The notes below the pieces were generated by a model. It searched no databases and was not told where the DNA came from. It worked only from the letters and a program-made list of their open reading frames with translations. This document shows, piece after piece, positions 61,401-64,000 of a DNA stretch of 64,000 nt. This DNA is from ZC4RG42 sp036676355. Lineage in GTDB: Bacteria; Pseudomonadota; Gammaproteobacteria; Burkholderiales; SG8-39. The stretch is from positions 1-64,000 of the forward strand of contig JAKFDA010000097.1 in assembly GCA_036676355.1 (NCBI GenBank), given 5' to 3'. The stretch's first letter is position 1. Every line of letters starts with the position of its first letter. The translations under genes and the position numbers were made by a program.

Positions 61401-64000
61401 GTTGACGTTGTCGGTCAGGTTCTTCCACGTTCCCGATGCGCCCGGGACATTGGCCTGCCCTCCGAGCTTGCCTTCCACGCCGACCTCGCGCGCAACGGTC
61501 GTCACCTGATCAGCGAAAATCGCAAGCGTGTCAGTCAGCTCGTTGATAGTGCTTGCAAGCGACGCGATTTCGCCGCGCGCTTCCACGGTCAGCTTCTTCT
61601 TCAGGTCGCCCTTCGCCACCGCGGTCACCACGCCGGCGATCCCGCGCACCTGGTCGGTCAGGTTGGCCGCCATCACGTTGACCGAGTCAGTCAGGTCCTT
61701 CCACGTTCCGCCGACACCGCGCACTTCGGCCTGACCACCCAGGCGACCTTCCGTCCCCACTTCACGCGCCACGCGTGTGACCTCCGAGGCGAAGGAGTTC
61801 AACTGGTCAACCATCACGTTGATGGTGTCTTTCAATTCGAGAATTTCGCCTTTGACGTCAACGGTGATCTTCTTGGAAAGATCGCCGCGCGCCACCGCGG
61901 TCGTCACTTCGGCGATGTTGCGAACCTGGCCGGTCAGGTTAGAGGCCATGAAGTTGACCGAATCGGTGAGGTCCTTCCAGGTGCCTGCGACGCCCGGCAC
62001 GTTGGCCTGACCACCCAGGCGGCCTTCCGTCCCCACTTCACGCGCGACGCGTGTGACCTCCGAGGCGAACGAGCGCAACTGGTCCACCATCACGTTGATG
62101 ATGTCCTTCAGCTGCAGGATCTCGCCGCGCACGTCCACCGTGATCTTCTTCGACAGATCGCCGTTCGCCACCGCGATCGTCACCTCGGCGATGTTGCGCA
62201 CCTGCCCGGTGAGGTTCGACGCCATCGAGTTGACCGAATCGGTCAGATCCTTCCACGTCCCGGCGACGCCTTTCACCTGTGCCTGACCGCCGAGTTTTCC
62301 TTCCGAGCCCACTTCCCACGCCACGCGCGTCACTTCGGAGGCGAACGAAGAAAGCTGACCCACCATGGTGTTGACGGTGTTCTTGAGCGCGAGAATTTCG
62401 CCTTCGACGTCGACCGTGATTTTTTTCGACAGATCACCGCGCGCGACCGCCGTCGTCACTTCGGCGATGTTGCGCACCTGCGCGGTGAGGTTCGACGCCA
62501 TCGAATTCACCGAGTCGGTCAGATCCTTCCACGTCCCGGCCACGCCCTGCACGTAGGCCTGACCGCCGAGTTTTCCTTCGGTGCCGACCTCGCGCGCGAC
62601 GCGCGTCACTTCGGAAGCGAACGAGCGCAATTGATCCACCATCACGTTGATGGTGTTTTTCAGTTCCTGGATTTCACCCTTCACGTCGACGGTAATCTTC
62701 TTCGACAGGTCGCCGGTCGCCACCGCGGTCGTCACCTCGGCGATGTTGCGTACCTGCGCGGTCAGATTGCCGGCCATGAAGTTGACCGAGTCGGTCAGGT
62801 CCTTCCACGTCCCGGCCACGCCTTTCACCTGCGCCTGGCCGCCGAGCTTGCCGTCGGTGCCGACCTCGCGCGCCACACGCGTCACTTCCGCGGCGAAGGA
62901 AGAGAGTTGATCCACCATCACGTTGATGGTGTCCTTCAACTCGAGAATTTCGCCTTTGACGTCGACGGTGATCTTCTTGGAAAGATCGCCGCGCGCCACC
63001 GCGGTCGTCACTTCCGCAATATTGCGCACCTGACCGGTCAGGTTGGCGGCCATGACGTTGACCGAGTCGGTCAGGTCCTTCCATGTCCCGCCGACCCCTT
63101 TCACCTGCGCCTGGCCGCCGAGCTTGCCTTCGGTGCCGACTTCGCGCGCGACGCGCGTGACCTCCGAAGCGAACGAGTTGAGCTGATCCACCATCACGTT
63201 GATGGTGTCCTTCAATTCGAGAATCTCGCCTTTGACGTCGACCGTGATCTTCTTGGAGAGGTCGCCATTCGCCACTGCGGTCGTGACTTCGGCGATGTTG
63301 CGCACCTGCCCGGTGAGGTTCGACGCCATCGAATTCACCGAATCGGTCAGATCCTTCCACGTGCCGGCCACGCCCTTCACCTGCGCCTGGCCACCGAGCC
63401 GGCCTTCGGTACCCACTTCGCGCGCGACGCGCGTGACCTCCGAAGCGAAGGAACGCAACTGATCCACCATCACGTTGATGGTGTCTTTCAACTCCAGGAT
63501 TTCACCGCGCACGTCGACCGTTATTTTTTTCGACAAGTCGCCGGTCGCGACCGCGGTCGTCACTTCGGCGATGTTGCGTACCTGCGCGGTCAGATTGCCG
63601 GCCATCGAATTGACCGAGTCGGTCAGGTCCTTCCACGTCCCGGCCACGCCCTTCACTTTTGCCTGGCCGCCGAGCTTGCCGTCCGTGCCCACCTCACGCG
63701 CGACGCGCGTGACCTCCGAAGCAAACGAAGAAAGCTGCTCGACCATGGTGTTCGCCGTCTTCGCAGTGCGCAGGAACTGTCCCTCGAGCGGACGGCCATC
63801 GACGTCGAGCGACATGGTCTGGGAGAGATCGCCCTTCGCGACCGAGCCGATGACGCGCGACATCTCCGTGGTCGGGCGCACCAGATCATCGATCAGGCTA
63901 TTGACTGAATCGACCATCGTGCCCCACCCGCCGGCGACACCGACAACATTCGCGCGTTGGGACAGCTTGCCTTCGCGGCCGACCACGCGCGAGACGCGAT
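58470..64000 (-). CDS. Giant poly-HAMP hybrid histidine kinase (N-terminus beyond the window)
   Basis: More than 1,840 residues are visible and the frame runs off the right edge; the in-frame GTG at 63986 is internal, since upstream codons (RVSRVVGREGKL) continue the repeat. Counting from 63986, residues 1-920 are HAMP-type repeats of 92 residues (VARGDLSKKITVDVKGEI...GTWKDLTDSVN). Then come a GAF domain (about 960-1110), a long coiled coil, HisKA with His near 1165 (NMSHELRTPLNSLL), HATPase (NAFKFTELGG, DTGVGIAGDKLRLIF) and three receivers with Asp in MLDLSLPD, VLDPALPD and LMDIMMPEMDG. The architecture resembles fungal group III (Nik1/Os-1) osmosensing kinases. Confidence 0.93.
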   Translation of the reverse strand, partial: RVSRVVGREGKLSQRANVVGVAGGWGTMVDSVNSLIDDLVRPTTEMSRVIGSVAKGDLSQTMSLDVDGRPLEGQFLRTAKTANTMVEQLSSFASEVTRVAREVGTDGKLGGQAKVKGVAGTWKDLTDSVNSMAGNLTAQVRNIAEVTTAVATGDLSKKITVDVRGEILELKDTINVMVDQLRSFASEVTRVAREVGTEGRLGGQAQVKGVAGTWKDLTDSVNSMASNLTGQVRNIAEVTTAVANGDLSKKITVDVKGEILELKDTINVMVDQLNSFASEVTRVAREVGTEGKLGGQAQVKGVGGTWKDLTDSVNVMAANLTGQVRNIAEVTTAVARGDLSKKITVDVKGEILELKDTINVMVDQLSSFAAEVTRVAREVGTDGKLGGQAQVKGVAGTWKDLTDSVNFMAGNLTAQVRNIAEVTTAVATGDLSKKITVDVKGEIQELKNTINVMVDQLRSFASEVTRVAREVGTEGKLGGQAYVQGVAGTWKDLTDSVNSMASNLTAQVRNIAEVTTAVARGDLSKKITVDVEGEILALKNTVNTMVGQLSSFASEVTRVAWEVGSEGKLGGQAQVKGVAGTWKDLTDSVNSMASNLTGQVRNIAEVTIAVANGDLSKKITVDVRGEILQLKDIINVMVDQLRSFASEVTRVAREVGTEGRLGGQANVPGVAGTWKDLTDSVNFMASNLTGQVRNIAEVTTAVARGDLSKKITVDVKGEILELKDTINVMVDQLNSFASEVTRVAREVGTEGRLGGQAEVRGVGGTWKDLTDSVNVMAANLTDQVRGIAGVVTAVAKGDLKKKLTVEARGEIASLASTINELTDTLAIFADQVTTVAREVGVEGKLGGQANVPGASGTWKNLTDNVNQLAANLTTQVRAIADVATAVTRGDLTRSVTVDARGEVAVLKDNINEMIRNLKDTTHKNAEQDWLKTNLARFTRLLQGQRELETVVKLILSELAPLVGAQLGVFYMMEGADYEARLKLVAAYGYRARRNLPTEFQAGEGLVGQCSLEQKRILINNVPPDYLRISSSLGAAVPRNVVVLPILFEQQVMAVIELASFDSFSPTHLAFLDQLMESIGVVLNNIEANSRTESLLTQSQTLARELQSRQEELQKTNEELAEKAHLLSEQYIEVEHKNREVEQARLALEDKAAQLALSSKYKSEFLANMSHELRTPLNSLLILAQQLAENAQRNLTDKQVEYANIIHGSGADLLTLINDILDLSKIESGTVTLEMSELSFDVLRDYVERTFRHMAEAKKLDFRIELESDLPPAIMTDPTRLQQVLRNLLSNAFKFTELGGVCLEVARAAGGWSADHVALNTAGTVVAFSVSDTGVGIAGDKLRLIFEAFQQADGTTSRRYGGTGLGLSISRELARLLGGEIVVRSTLGQGSRFTLYIPLQAFPAATGAATSHVAEPGRDVLQALATSQELQLPRRPIEDDRELIREGDQVVMIVEDDGVFAQILLDAARENGYKGLVTLQGNSVYALAREFQPCAIMLDLSLPDIDGWAVLDQLKHDVDTRHIAVHILSGDDAAERALQQGARSYLIKPVSRERLQEEFAGMRSYIGRERKNLLIVEGDESQRADLIELLGADDLDIRTVATGRDALDAIEQEYVDCMVLDPALPDISGFDLLASVAATLRLRTMPVVLYTGKELGRKEANQLKRLAQNVIVKDATSPERLLDETALFLHRRFGRMTEAQQRMLGSRYESSRVLRGKKVLIVDDDVRNIFALTTVLERHHMLVSFAENGRDGIDKLNSMPDTDIVLMDIMMPEMDGYDTMRAIRADQRFGALPIITLTAKAMKGDREKCLEAGASDYVAKPVDTAHLITLLRVWLASSTGAAA
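61290..63870 (-). repeat. Tandem 276-bp coding repeats (HAMP units)
   Basis: Nine copies of the GTWK(D/N)LTD codon block recur at exactly 276-base steps, with TTCCA(C/G) on the plus strand at 61423, 61699, 61975 and so on to 63631. A tenth, divergent copy (GGWGTMVD) lies 291 bases further. Copies are very similar at the DNA level over long stretches, consistent with recent duplication or gene conversion, and each encodes two HAMP-like halves. Confidence 0.93.

Noticed and set aside
61290..63870. CRISPR-like or non-coding tandem repeats
   Set aside because: The 276-base period keeps the reading frame and encodes HAMP units; there are no short repeats with unique spacers.
61167..63908. Very long open frame on the plus strand opposite the poly-HAMP kinase (about 913 codons)
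   Set aside because: It mirrors the tandem repeats of the minus-strand gene and is rich in His, Arg and Asp as expected for an antisense reading of GC-rich codons; no family features.

Overview
The window looks like chromosomal DNA of a GC-rich betaproteobacterium. The strongest clue is the TCA-cycle block, where mdh diverges from sdhC-sdhD-sdhA-sdhB-sdhE-gltA-sucA-sucB-lpdA-zapE, an order familiar from Burkholderiales and relatives. A fused MnmC, BioC/BioH biotin synthesis and an NadQ-type regulator beside the nad genes fit this. Assignment below class is not possible from the sequence. No prophage, insertion sequence, integrase, CRISPR array or rRNA was seen.

Layout. 1-2.3 kb: the N-terminus of parE (running off the left edge) divergent from mnmC. 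2.3-6.9 kb: a tightly overlapped biotin operon bioF-bioH-bioC-bioA-bioD on the minus strand. 7.0-11.7 kb: nadQ-nadA-nadB-nadC, with two matching palindromes at the nadA promoter and ribosome-binding site. 11.8-16.8 kb: two small proteins, tRNA-Ser(GGA), an FAD-linked oxidase and acs. 16.8-19.6 kb: a SET-domain methyltransferase, fumC and a GlcG-like protein. 19.7-36.1 kb: zapE and an almost complete oxidative TCA cycle (lpdA, sucB, sucA, gltA, sdhE-B-A-D-C, mdh, acnA), broken up by palindromic intergenic repeats. 36.3-42 kb: a cold-shock protein, a triple-PAS histidine kinase and an HD-GYP receptor. 42-48 kb: small metabolic genes (a carboxymuconolactone-decarboxylase-like protein, an enolase-superfamily enzyme, a patatin, a membrane methyltransferase, an unknown secreted protein, zwf).

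48-64 kb is the accessory-looking part. It holds two ferritin-like proteins, two exported Gly/Ser-rich proteins, a BON-domain protein with a long Tyr/Gly/Gln-rich segment like those of eukaryotic condensate proteins, a CBS-pair protein, folE, an AI-2E-family permease, and a five-gene signalling set. That set is a giant poly-HAMP hybrid kinase (running off the right edge), a second REC-PAS-HK-REC hybrid kinase, a winged-helix-like protein and two small DUF5985-like membrane proteins.

How the genes work together: sucAB-lpdA, gltA, sdh, fumC, mdh and acnA cover the cycle except isocitrate dehydrogenase and succinyl-CoA synthetase. acs feeds acetyl-CoA in, and nad and bio genes make NAD and biotin. 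The right-hand third combines metal and stress proteins with multi-step phosphorelays and is the best place to look for undescribed biology.
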